Below are positions 1-5,345 of a DNA stretch of 6,461 nt, one piece after another; the first letter of the stretch is position 1; every line of letters begins with the position of its first letter. The DNA lies in NCBI RefSeq assembly GCF_946478835.1, contig NZ_CAMLDV010000183.1:1-6461 (forward strand). The letters are read 5' to 3'. A program made the position numbers and the translations under genes. Source of the DNA: an uncultured Bdellovibrio sp. GTDB taxonomy: Bacteria; Bdellovibrionota; Bdellovibrionia; Bdellovibrionales; Bdellovibrionaceae. A model generated the notes under the pieces. The model had not been told where the DNA came from and did not search any database. It saw nothing but the letters and a program-made list of their open reading frames with translations.

Positions 1-603
1 TATCTTGAAGAAGAAGAGCAGTGGGAGAATCAAAAAAATCGCGACTTGGAAGGTTATAAAAAAGATAAGAAGAGAGAATCCATGAGCGAGGAAGGCCCTG
101 AAGCAAAAGCTGACGCGGCCGACAAAAAAAGGTACGAAGAAGCGCAAGAGGCTGAACGCAAAGCGTACGCTGAGAGAAAAAACAAAAACGAAGAAATCAA
201 TCGCCTTGCCCAGCATCTGCCAACAGAAGAACAAGAATTGGGTCTTGAAGAGTTAAGACCTCGCTACGAATACCGCAAGCGCGCTCTTTTTGGAGCACAA
301 CCTAAATACGGAAAAATGCCGGGGGGAAGTGGTTCTTCTTCAGGAGGAAGTTCCTTTGGTGGAGGCGGAAGTTCCGGTTCTTCATTCCCACCACCACCTA
401 CATTTGATGATTTTGGAGACGGTGGCTACGTGCCTGCTCCAAATATGTCCGACGATTTCGGTGATGTTCCACCACCGCCGCCACCTCCACCACCACCGCC
501 ATTTGGAGGCGATGACTTCGGAGGATTCGGGGGAGGAAGTGATTTCCCACCTCCACCACCACCGCCGCCACCATTCGGAGGAGACGACGGAGGAGACTTC
601 TAA
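1..603 (+). CDS. Unrecognised charged protein with Gly/Ser-rich and poly-proline DDFG tail (5' partial)
   Basis: The reading frame is open from the first base of the window, so the true start lies upstream; 200 residues are visible. A TTG at base 46 and an ATG at base 82 exist but need not be starts, because the same charged composition continues upstream of them. Visible residues 1-95 are dense in Glu, Lys, Arg and Ala and look helical or coiled-coil. Residues about 107-129 are Gly/Ser-rich. The remainder is low complexity: proline runs at 130-133 (4), 157-167 (11) and 183-191 (9), with DDFG at 136-139, 151-154 and 171-174 and a final acidic Gly/Phe end. No enzyme motif, signal peptide or membrane segment is visible. 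Such tails are usually disordered, and long proline runs typically need elongation factor P for translation (family knowledge). The frame is convincing because it keeps its composition throughout and ends exactly at the neighbouring convergent gene. Function is unknown. Confidence 0.8.
   Translation, partial: YLEEEEQWENQKNRDLEGYKKDKKRESMSEEGPEAKADAADKKRYEEAQEAERKAYAERKNKNEEINRLAQHLPTEEQELGLEELRPRYEYRKRALFGAQPKYGKMPGGSGSSSGGSSFGGGGSSGSSFPPPPTFDDFGDGGYVPAPNMSDDFGDVPPPPPPPPPPPFGGDDFGGFGGGSDFPPPPPPPPPFGGDDGGDF
388..597 (+). repeat. Low-complexity coding repeat: proline runs separated by DDFG/Gly blocks
   Basis: Three CCN-codon runs lie at 388-399, 469-501 and 547-573. They encode 4, 11 and 9 prolines and alternate with Asp-Asp-Phe-Gly blocks and Gly-rich linkers. 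The last two runs are each followed by Phe-Gly-Gly-Asp-Asp (502-516 and 574-588), so the tail looks like a degenerate duplication of a unit of roughly 26 residues. CCA, CCG and CCT codons are mixed, so these are not pure trinucleotide repeats. This suggests the amino acid pattern is retained and argues against recent slippage alone. Confidence 0.75.
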
Positions 604-1313
604 GATTCTTTTAGAAGTTCTTCCGTTGAAAGACCGGCGTATTGTTTGATGCCTCGCATGAGGTACCAGAAGATTCCCAACAGAAACAAGATTGAAGGAA
701 CCATGATGATGGCCATTGACCAGGTTGTCATCGTGGCGATTTGATCGTTGAGTACTAAGGATTGAGCTTCTGGCGAAAGAGTCGTGTCGATATTAATAAA
801 AATTCTTCTCGCCAAAACAAAATTGCAAATCGCACTGAATACGAAAGAAAGAGAAAGCCACAGCGTCGCTTTTCTCATGTGCTCATGAAACTCCGTTTGT
901 TTTCCGTGCTCTGCCAGGCGCTGCTCTAAAAGATCCACCTTCATAACAGAGGGATTCAAGAAAAGCGTCTCGATAAAAGGACGTTTTGTGAAAGCCGAGC
1001 CAAAAACAAAAAGACCTACAAGAGTAGGGAAGGCGGCTTCTTTGATCGCGAACCAAAAACCATGCAGGCCCAAAAGAGCCAAGCCTCCAGTAAGAAGAAC
1101 GTTCAGCAATCCCAGGGCCGAAAACGCGTTGGCCTTTTTTCTTTTTACTAAATCGTAAGCGCCATATCCCAGAGGAAATGCGAGGGCGAGTAACAATGCC
1201 GCTAAAGGGCCAATGAATTTACTCAATTTATTGAGAATTAAAACGGGCAAAACGATATTAAAAATCAGATTTAAGAGACCGTTTTCTTGTTGAGGAGCGT
1301 TCTTTTCAGTCAT
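600..1313 (-). CDS. VC0807-family integral membrane protein
   Basis: This encodes 237 residues from the ATG at 1313-1311. The reading frame stays open further upstream, but that part lies antisense to mutM and has no membrane or family character, so the ATG giving MTEKNAPQQ was chosen; an AGGA sits about 9 bases before it. The sequence matches the VC0807-type family of small uncharacterised membrane proteins as I recall it: an N-terminal LIFNIVLPVLILNKLS segment, LAFPLGYGAYDL near 45-55, SALGLLNVLLTGGLALLGL at 66-83 and WFAIKEAAFPTLVGLFV at 87-103. Predicted membrane segments lie near residues 12-30, 35-52, 65-85, 92-108, 149-168 and 197-218, with a charged loop at about 122-148. No catalytic motif is visible and the biochemical role is not known to me; the family resembles septation-protein/transporter-like membrane proteins only in general form. 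It converges on gene 1 with a 4-base stop overlap and diverges from mutM. Confidence 0.82.
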   Translation of the reverse strand: MTEKNAPQQENGLLNLIFNIVLPVLILNKLSKFIGPLAALLLALAFPLGYGAYDLVKRKKANAFSALGLLNVLLTGGLALLGLHGFWFAIKEAAFPTLVGLFVFGSAFTKRPFIETLFLNPSVMKVDLLEQRLAEHGKQTEFHEHMRKATLWLSLSFVFSAICNFVLARRIFINIDTTLSPEAQSLVLNDQIATMTTWSMAIIMVPSILFLLGIFWYLMRGIKQYAGLSTEELLKES

Positions 1314-1376
1314 CCTAGCATCCTGGTGAAACTCCTGATAAAATGCAAGCCTGCGCTGTGCGTAGAGAGGTGAAAT
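1314..1376. promoter_or_regulatory. Short divergent intergenic region between the VC0807-type gene and mutM
   Basis: Only 63 bases separate the two divergent start codons, so promoters for both must lie here or overlap the coding sequences. The best -10-like string is GATAAAAT at 1337-1344, which reads ATTTTATC on the other strand. I could not find a well-spaced -35 for either direction. mutM has a GAGAGG ribosome binding site at 1365-1370 with 6 bases to its ATG. The minus-strand gene has a weaker AGGA. Promoter positions are not resolved. Confidence 0.3.
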
Positions 1377-2189
1377 ATGCCTGAACTTCCCGAGGTAGAG
1401 GTCGTCCGTCGTGGCCTTGAAGATATTCTGAAAGATCAACCGACACTCAAAAAAGTAGAGTTGAAGCGACCTGATTTGCGCGAACCCATTCCTGCTAAAA
1501 AAATCAGCACACTTGTTGGGGAAAAACTTCTTTCCGTTGAAAGACGGGCAAAGTACCTGCTTTTGTGGACAAAAAAAGGAGCGATGCTCTCTCATCTGGG
1601 GATGACAGGGACGTGGCGGGTTGCACCTCCAGGTGATGAGCGGTTGCATGATCATATTTATCTGCATTTTTCTGGCGGACTTCGTTTGGCGTACCGTGAT
1701 CCGCGCCGTTTTGGTTATTTTGATTTCGTTCAAAATCCTCTGGAACACCCGAAATTAAAGGCTTTGGGGCCAGAGCCCTTAAGTTCTGAATTCACGGGTA
1801 AAGAACTTTGGGAAAGTCTGCGTGGAAAAGAAGTTGCTATAAAAATAGCCATCATGGATCAGAAAATCGTGGTCGGCGTCGGCAATATCTATGCAAGTGA
1901 GGCCCTTTTTGCTGCCGGAATCAAACCTTCTTTACCATCACATAAGTTGACGCGAGAACGGGCCGACGTCTTAGCCAAAGAGATTAAAAAAATTTTAACT
2001 CGATCCATTGAGCATGGTGGCTCGTCGATCAGTGATTTCGCTCAAGCCTCGGGTGAGAGTGGATATTTCCAGACAACTTTTCGGGTTTACGATAGAGCGG
2101 GAGAAGAATGTGTGACCTGTGGGCAACAGGTGAAATCAAAAGTTTTGGGCGGACGAAATACCTTCTGGTGTTCGCGTTGCCAAAAATAA
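1377..2189 (+). CDS. mutM: Formamidopyrimidine-DNA glycosylase (Fpg/MutM)
   Basis: A base-excision repair enzyme that removes 8-oxoguanine and ring-opened purines from DNA and nicks the strand by beta,delta-elimination; it acts in the cytoplasm on the chromosome. The 270-residue length is normal for the family. The N-terminus is MPELPEVE, giving the catalytic Pro2 (Schiff-base nucleophile after Met removal) and Glu3. Lys59 in RRAKYLLL matches the conserved phosphate-contacting lysine, and Met76 lies in LGMTG. The DPRRFG motif is at 108-113. The helix-two-turn-helix region includes VVGVGNIYASEALF at 165-178, with the conserved Asn170. GGSSISDF is at 214-221. A C-terminal zinc finger uses Cys245, Cys248, Cys265 and Cys268 (CX2C-X16-CX2C), with Arg260 in the finger loop. 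All key residues are present, so the enzyme should be active. The start is fixed by the required N-terminal proline and a GAGAGG site 6 bases upstream. No clear terminator follows, so readthrough into the next small gene is possible. Confidence 0.97.
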   Translation: MPELPEVEVVRRGLEDILKDQPTLKKVELKRPDLREPIPAKKISTLVGEKLLSVERRAKYLLLWTKKGAMLSHLGMTGTWRVAPPGDERLHDHIYLHFSGGLRLAYRDPRRFGYFDFVQNPLEHPKLKALGPEPLSSEFTGKELWESLRGKEVAIKIAIMDQKIVVGVGNIYASEALFAAGIKPSLPSHKLTRERADVLAKEIKKILTRSIEHGGSSISDFAQASGESGYFQTTFRVYDRAGEECVTCGQQVKSKVLGGRNTFWCSRCQK

Positions 2190-2203
2190 TTTTAAAAATT
2201 CGT

Positions 2204-2231
2204 TTGTCAAGAGGCCGCAATTTTGTGTAAC
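2204..2231 (+). promoter_or_regulatory. Weak sigma70-like promoter candidate for the small exported protein
   Basis: TTGTCA at 2204-2209 matches the -35 consensus in 5 of 6 bases. TGTAAC at 2226-2231 matches the -10 in 4 of 6 with a 16-base spacer. This would give a leader of roughly 65 bases. A second weak pair (TTGAAA 2250-2255, CATTAA 2273-2278) is also possible, so the assignment is tentative. Confidence 0.22.
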
Positions 2232-2303
2232 TTGGTCCTTAGTCGAGTTTTGAAAACAAAAAATGCGTTAAGCATTAATTTATTAAATGAAGGGACAACA
2301 ACA

Positions 2304-2525
2304 ATGAAAGCTATCGTTATCGCGGCTTTGCTAGCACTTTCTTTCACAACTGGTTTCACTTGCTCTAAAAACCAACCTGCTGAGCAAGCACCTGCTACAA
2401 CTGAAACTGCACCTGCAACTACTACTGAAGCAGCTCCAGCTGAAGGTACTCCTGCAGCTACTACTGAAGCAGCTCCTGCAACTACAGAAGCAGCTCCTGC
2501 AGCACCTGCTGGCGAAACTAAGTAA
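2304..2525 (+). CDS. Small exported Ala/Thr/Pro/Glu-repeat protein
   Basis: This encodes 73 residues. The ATG at 2304 is preceded by AGGGA at 2291-2295 with 8 bases of spacing; the upstream in-frame extension has no ribosome binding site and spoils the signal sequence. Residues 1-19 (MKAIVIAALLALSFTTGFT) form a typical signal peptide: a lysine, then a hydrophobic core. Cys20 follows, but the residues before it (Gly-Phe-Thr) fit the usual lipobox poorly, so it may be either an atypical lipoprotein or a secreted protein with a free cysteine. Residues 26-70 are an imperfect repeat of the type ATTEAAPA, low in charge apart from Glu and likely disordered. No domain is recognisable. The gene stands alone, with its own strong terminator. 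Its export is well supported; a role as envelope spacer or surface coat would be a guess. I do not recognise a named family. Confidence 0.8.
   Translation: MKAIVIAALLALSFTTGFTCSKNQPAEQAPATTETAPATTTEAAPAEGTPAATTEAAPATTEAAPAAPAGETK
2419..2501 (+). repeat. Imperfect coding repeats in the small exported protein gene
   Basis: A 19-base string is repeated exactly at 2419-2437 and 2458-2476 (offset 39 bases, 13 codons). A near copy with one substitution lies at 2480-2501 (offset about 24 bases, 8 codons from the second). All offsets are multiples of three, so the frame is kept and the copies encode TTEAAPA-type units. The pattern fits in-frame duplication and makes copy-number variation between strains likely. 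Confidence 0.75.
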
Positions 2526-2545
2526 TTAGATCCGAAAAGGACTAA

Positions 2546-2559
2546 TGAACTTAAGTTCA
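2546..2559. other. 14-base perfect palindrome just before the terminator
   Basis: TGAACTTAAGTTCA at 2546-2559 is its own reverse complement. It lies 20 bases after the stop codon of the small exported protein and 6 bases before the terminator stem. As RNA it could only form a short stem with a tight loop. As DNA it could be a dimeric protein site. No function is shown. Confidence 0.4.
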
Positions 2560-2565
2560 GTAACG

Positions 2566-2596
2566 AAAGCCCTCGCAAGAGGGCTTTTTGTTTTTT
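2566..2596 (+). terminator. Intrinsic terminator after the small exported protein gene
   Basis: The stem AAAGCCCTC (2566-2574) pairs with GAGGGCTTT (2579-2587) around a GCAA tetraloop of the stable GNRA type. The run TTTTTGTTTTTT at 2585-2596 follows. It is 40 bases past the stop codon and isolates this gene from fadE. The strength of the hairpin suggests a well-expressed short transcript. Confidence 0.93.
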
Positions 2597-2672
2597 AGGC
2601 GAACGTCATTTGCCGAATGAAAAGGACTCTTCCTCACGTTCTTTCTTATATATAGACGTGGATCCGAAATTC

Positions 2673-2701
2673 TTGCACATGCTCACATTAAAGAGTCTAA
2701 T
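2673..2701 (+). promoter_or_regulatory. Candidate fadE promoter
   Basis: TTGCAC at 2673-2678 is a partial -35. TCTAAT at 2696-2701 matches the -10 in 5 of 6 bases, with an ideal 17-base spacer. Transcription would start near 2708, leaving a leader of about 24 bases that carries the ribosome binding site. The -35 is weak, which could mean an activator is needed; no FadR-like operator was recognised. Confidence 0.42.
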
Positions 2702-2717
2702 TATGGGTGTATTTGAT

Positions 2718-2725
2718 AAAGGAGA
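2718..2725 (+). promoter_or_regulatory. Ribosome binding site fixing the GTG start of fadE
   Basis: AAAGGAGA is close to the ideal Shine-Dalgarno sequence and lies 6 bases before GTG at 2732. The next in-frame ATG is about 54 codons in and would cut off most of the membrane segments, so GTG is the start. Confidence 0.85.
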
Positions 2726-2731
2726 TACATC

Positions 2732-5185
2732 GTGGATTCTTTCAACTCTTTATATGGGTATTTTTTAGAGAGCTGCACATGGGCCTGGGTACTTGGTTCC
2801 ATCGTCCTCTTGTTGTTTGTCGGTTTCTTCAGCAGCCCACTGATCGTGTGGACAATTGCTGTTGCAGCGATTCTTTTTGGATTCGGTGCGCCGATGTGGT
2901 TGTGGATCGTATTCGCAGTTCTTGCAGTGATCTTCAACATTGCGCCTCTTCGCGCGGCGCTTGTAACGTCAGGTGTATTCGCGATCTTCAAGAAGTTTGA
3001 ATTCTTGCCAAAAATCTCTGACACAGAAAAAGCGGCGTTGGACGCCGGTGTTGTGTGGATTGAAAAAGATCTTTTCTCTGGAAAACCAAATTTCACAAAC
3101 TTGATGAATGAAGTTTATCCAAATCTGACTCCAGAAGAAAAAGCGTTCATGGACGGTCCGGTAGAAACTCTGTGCTCAATGATTGATCACTGGGATATCT
3201 ATAAGACAAAAGAAATTCCTGAGGACATCTGGAATTACATCAGAAAAGAAAAATTCTTGGGAATGATCGTTCCTAAAGAATACGGTGGTCTTGGCTTCTC
3301 AGCGCTTTGCCACTCTGAAGTGATCATGAAAATTTCCTCTCGCTCTTTGGCGGTTGCGATTCAAGTGATGGTGCCAAACTCTTTGGGTCCGGCGGAGCTT
3401 CTTGCTCACTATGGAACAGACTCTCAGAAAAAACATTGGTTGCCACGTCTTGCTGACGGAACTGAGATTCCATGTTTTGGTTTGACAGAACCAACAGCAG
3501 GTTCTGATGCCGGTTCAATCACTTCTTCCGGGGTTCTTTTCAAAGACACAGACGGAAAAATCAAAATCAAGTTGAATTGGAATAAACGTTGGATCACATT
3601 GGCGGCGATTTCGTCTGTGATCGGTTTGGCCTTCCGTCTTCGTGACCCAGAAAATCTTTTGGGTAAAGGCGAGGATCTTGGAATTACTTGTGCGTTGATC
3701 CCTTCAAAGACTCCAGGCGTTGTTTTGGGTCGTCGTCACGATCCATTGAACACTCCTTTCTACAACTGTCCAACACAAGGTAAAGATGTTGTCGTTGACG
3801 CTGAAGAAGCGATCGTCGGTGGTATTGCCGGTGCAGGTCGTGGTTGGATGATGTTGATGGAGTGTTTGGCGGCAGGTCGCGGTATCTCTTTGCCAGCTCA
3901 GGCAACAGGTGGTGCAAAACTCATCACACGCGTGACTTCAGCTCATGCGGTTGTTCGTCGTCAGTTCGGTGTTTCAATCGGTAAGTTTGAAGGTGTTGAA
4001 GAACCATTGGCTCGTATCGGTGCTTCAACATACACATTAGAGGCTATGAGAAAATATTGCTTGGGTGCTCTTGATAAAGGCATCAAACCAGGCGTTATCA
4101 CAGCGATGCAAAAATACTACGCAACAGAGATGGGCCGTAAAGGCATCAACGATGCTATGGACATCATGGGTGGTGCGGGTATCTCTATGGGACCTCGTAA
4201 TTTGTTGGCAGAGATCTACATCGCAACTCCAATCGGTATTACTGTTGAAGGTGCGAACATCATGACTCGTACTTTGATCATCTTCGGTCAAGGGGCGCTT
4301 CGTTCTCATCCATTTGCGTACTCTGAAGTGAAAGCTTACGAAGCCAATGATACGAAAGCCTTCGATAAGGCGTTCTTCGGTCACATTGGTCACATCGTTC
4401 GTAACACATGCCGCGCGATCTTGCTTTCATGCTCTCGCGGTTACTTGGCAGCCACTCCGGATTGTCATCCGCAAATGAAAATCTACTTCCGTCGTTTGTC
4501 TTGGACTTCAGCGACTTTCGCACTTCTTTCTGACGTGGCGATGGGTGTACTGGGTGGTTCATTGAAAATGAGAGAAAAAATCACAGGTCGTTTTGCCGAT
4601 ATCTTGGCAAATATGTACATTGCGACTTCAATCCTTCGTCGTTTCGAAGCCGAAGGTCGTAAAGAAGAAGATCTTCCATTTGTTCACTACAGCTTGAAAA
4701 ACTCGATGGCTGAAATCCAAAAAGGTTTCGATGGTATTTTCGATAACTTGAAAATCCCGGGTCTTCGTTGGTTCTTCAAAGGTTGGATCGGTGCTTGGTC
4801 TCGTATTAACTCTGTGGGTTCACAAGCTTCAGACGGTTGGTCACACGCAATTGCTTCAGCAATGATGCAAGAAGGTGGCATCCGTGAACGCCTGAGCGAA
4901 GGCATCTACGTTCCTAAAGATCGCAATCAACAATTGGGTCGTTTAGAGCATGCGTTTTCTGTGTCACTAAGAGCAGAAGCGGCTGAAAAGAAAATCAAAA
5001 AAGCGATCCGCGATGGCGTTCTTCCTAAAAAGAAAACAAATCTTTTGTTGGATGAAGCTCGCAGCAAAAACATCATCACTGAAGAAGAGTTGAAACTTGT
5101 TCAAGAAGCCGATGCTGTCCGCTACGACGCGATCCTGGTAGATGACTTCTCTGAAGAGCAATACCACGCAAACAAAGTCCTCTAA
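2732..5185 (+). CDS. fadE: Membrane-anchored fatty acyl-CoA dehydrogenase (FadE type)
   Basis: FAD enzyme for the first step of fatty-acid beta-oxidation, converting acyl-CoA to trans-2-enoyl-CoA and passing electrons toward the respiratory chain. The 817 residues match the E. coli FadE length (814) and its architecture. Hydrophobic segments near residues 16-33, 36-51 and 54-70 form an N-terminal membrane anchor ending in FNIAPLR (68-74). The dehydrogenase region includes DAGVVWIEKDLFSGKP (104-119) and the flavin-binding FGLTEPTAGSDAGS (249-262). Further motifs are the LNWNKRWITLA block and ITVEGANIMTRTLIIFGQG, where Glu506 aligns with the catalytic base of acyl-CoA dehydrogenases. The C-terminal third matches the FadE-specific (DUF1974) region, ending in VDDFSEEQ. 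Translation starts at GTG behind an AAAGGAGA site. The gene is monocistronic, with its own candidate promoter and two terminators. Frequent CGT (Arg) and GGT (Gly) codons suggest good expression. No fadB, fadA or fadD is adjacent. Confidence 0.96.
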   Translation: MDSFNSLYGYFLESCTWAWVLGSIVLLLFVGFFSSPLIVWTIAVAAILFGFGAPMWLWIVFAVLAVIFNIAPLRAALVTSGVFAIFKKFEFLPKISDTEKAALDAGVVWIEKDLFSGKPNFTNLMNEVYPNLTPEEKAFMDGPVETLCSMIDHWDIYKTKEIPEDIWNYIRKEKFLGMIVPKEYGGLGFSALCHSEVIMKISSRSLAVAIQVMVPNSLGPAELLAHYGTDSQKKHWLPRLADGTEIPCFGLTEPTAGSDAGSITSSGVLFKDTDGKIKIKLNWNKRWITLAAISSVIGLAFRLRDPENLLGKGEDLGITCALIPSKTPGVVLGRRHDPLNTPFYNCPTQGKDVVVDAEEAIVGGIAGAGRGWMMLMECLAAGRGISLPAQATGGAKLITRVTSAHAVVRRQFGVSIGKFEGVEEPLARIGASTYTLEAMRKYCLGALDKGIKPGVITAMQKYYATEMGRKGINDAMDIMGGAGISMGPRNLLAEIYIATPIGITVEGANIMTRTLIIFGQGALRSHPFAYSEVKAYEANDTKAFDKAFFGHIGHIVRNTCRAILLSCSRGYLAATPDCHPQMKIYFRRLSWTSATFALLSDVAMGVLGGSLKMREKITGRFADILANMYIATSILRRFEAEGRKEEDLPFVHYSLKNSMAEIQKGFDGIFDNLKIPGLRWFFKGWIGAWSRINSVGSQASDGWSHAIASAMMQEGGIRERLSEGIYVPKDRNQQLGRLEHAFSVSLRAEAAEKKIKKAIRDGVLPKKKTNLLLDEARSKNIITEEELKLVQEADAVRYDAILVDDFSEEQYHANKVL

Positions 5186-5205
5186 AAGGTACGCCGTACC
5201 TTTTT
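5184..5205 (+). terminator. First fadE terminator, overlapping the stop codon
   Basis: AAAAGGTAC (5184-5192) pairs with GTACCTTTT (5196-5204) around a 3-base GCC loop, followed by a short T run. The left arm begins inside the TAA stop codon. The GC-paired core is short, so it may be leaky alone. Confidence 0.65.
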
Positions 5206-5222
5206 GAATTGCACTGCACAAG

Positions 5223-5260
5223 AAAGGGCGCTGATGAACTCGGCGCCCTTTTTGTTTTTT
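5223..5260 (+). terminator. Second, stronger fadE terminator
   Basis: AAAGGGCGCTG (5223-5233) pairs with CGGCGCCCTTT (5241-5251, one G-U pair) around a 7-base loop. TTTGTTTTTT at 5251-5260 follows. The GC-rich stem and long T tract make it a strong intrinsic terminator, 18 bases after the first one. Confidence 0.92.
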
Positions 5261-5268
5261 CTGCGGAT

Positions 5269-5298
5269 AAAGAACACTTTGGCGGTATTTTGTTCTTT
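5269..5298. repeat. Inverted repeat upstream of the phosphoesterase gene
   Basis: AAAGAACA (5269-5276) and TGTTCTTT (5291-5298) are exact 8-base inverted copies separated by 14 bases. They lie about 50-75 bases before the phosphoesterase start. This fits an operator for a dimeric regulator or a weak hairpin; the sequence alone cannot decide. No well-spaced -35/-10 pair was found between it and the start codon. Confidence 0.35.
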
Positions 5299-5345
5299 CT
5301 TTTGCCCCCAAAGAAGAGTAGCTACTGGGATATAAAGGGGCCTTT

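Noticed and set aside
621..634. 14-base string TTCCGTTGAAAGAC also found at 1532-1545
   Set aside because: One copy is in the VC0807-type gene and the other in mutM, read in different orientations, with no flanking similarity; chance is the simplest explanation.
290..649. His-rich plus-strand frame within the poly-proline region
   Set aside because: It is a frame-shifted reading of the CCA/CCG proline runs and continues past the stop of the real gene into the convergent gene.
1314..1748. Open minus-strand frame extending the VC0807-type gene by 145 codons
   Set aside because: It lies antisense to the first part of mutM, has no family or membrane character, and a proper ATG with family-like N-terminus is at 1313.
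2207..2578. Long Ala/Val/Gly-rich minus-strand frame opposite the small exported protein
   Set aside because: It is the complement of the repeat region; the plus strand has the ribosome binding site, signal peptide and terminator in correct order.
2625..2697. 7-base inverted repeat GACTCTT / AAGAGTC flanking the fadE promoter region
   Set aside because: The arms are short and 59 bases apart, which is expected by chance in a 200-base gap; the right arm only happens to touch the candidate -10.
2701..3096. Minus-strand frame opposite the fadE N-terminus
   Set aside because: It is a by-product of fadE codon use, with no ribosome binding site or recognisable domain; the plus strand matches FadE throughout.
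5317..5326. 10-base palindrome AGTAGCTACT upstream of the phosphoesterase
   Set aside because: Too short to support as a site without comparison to other genomes.
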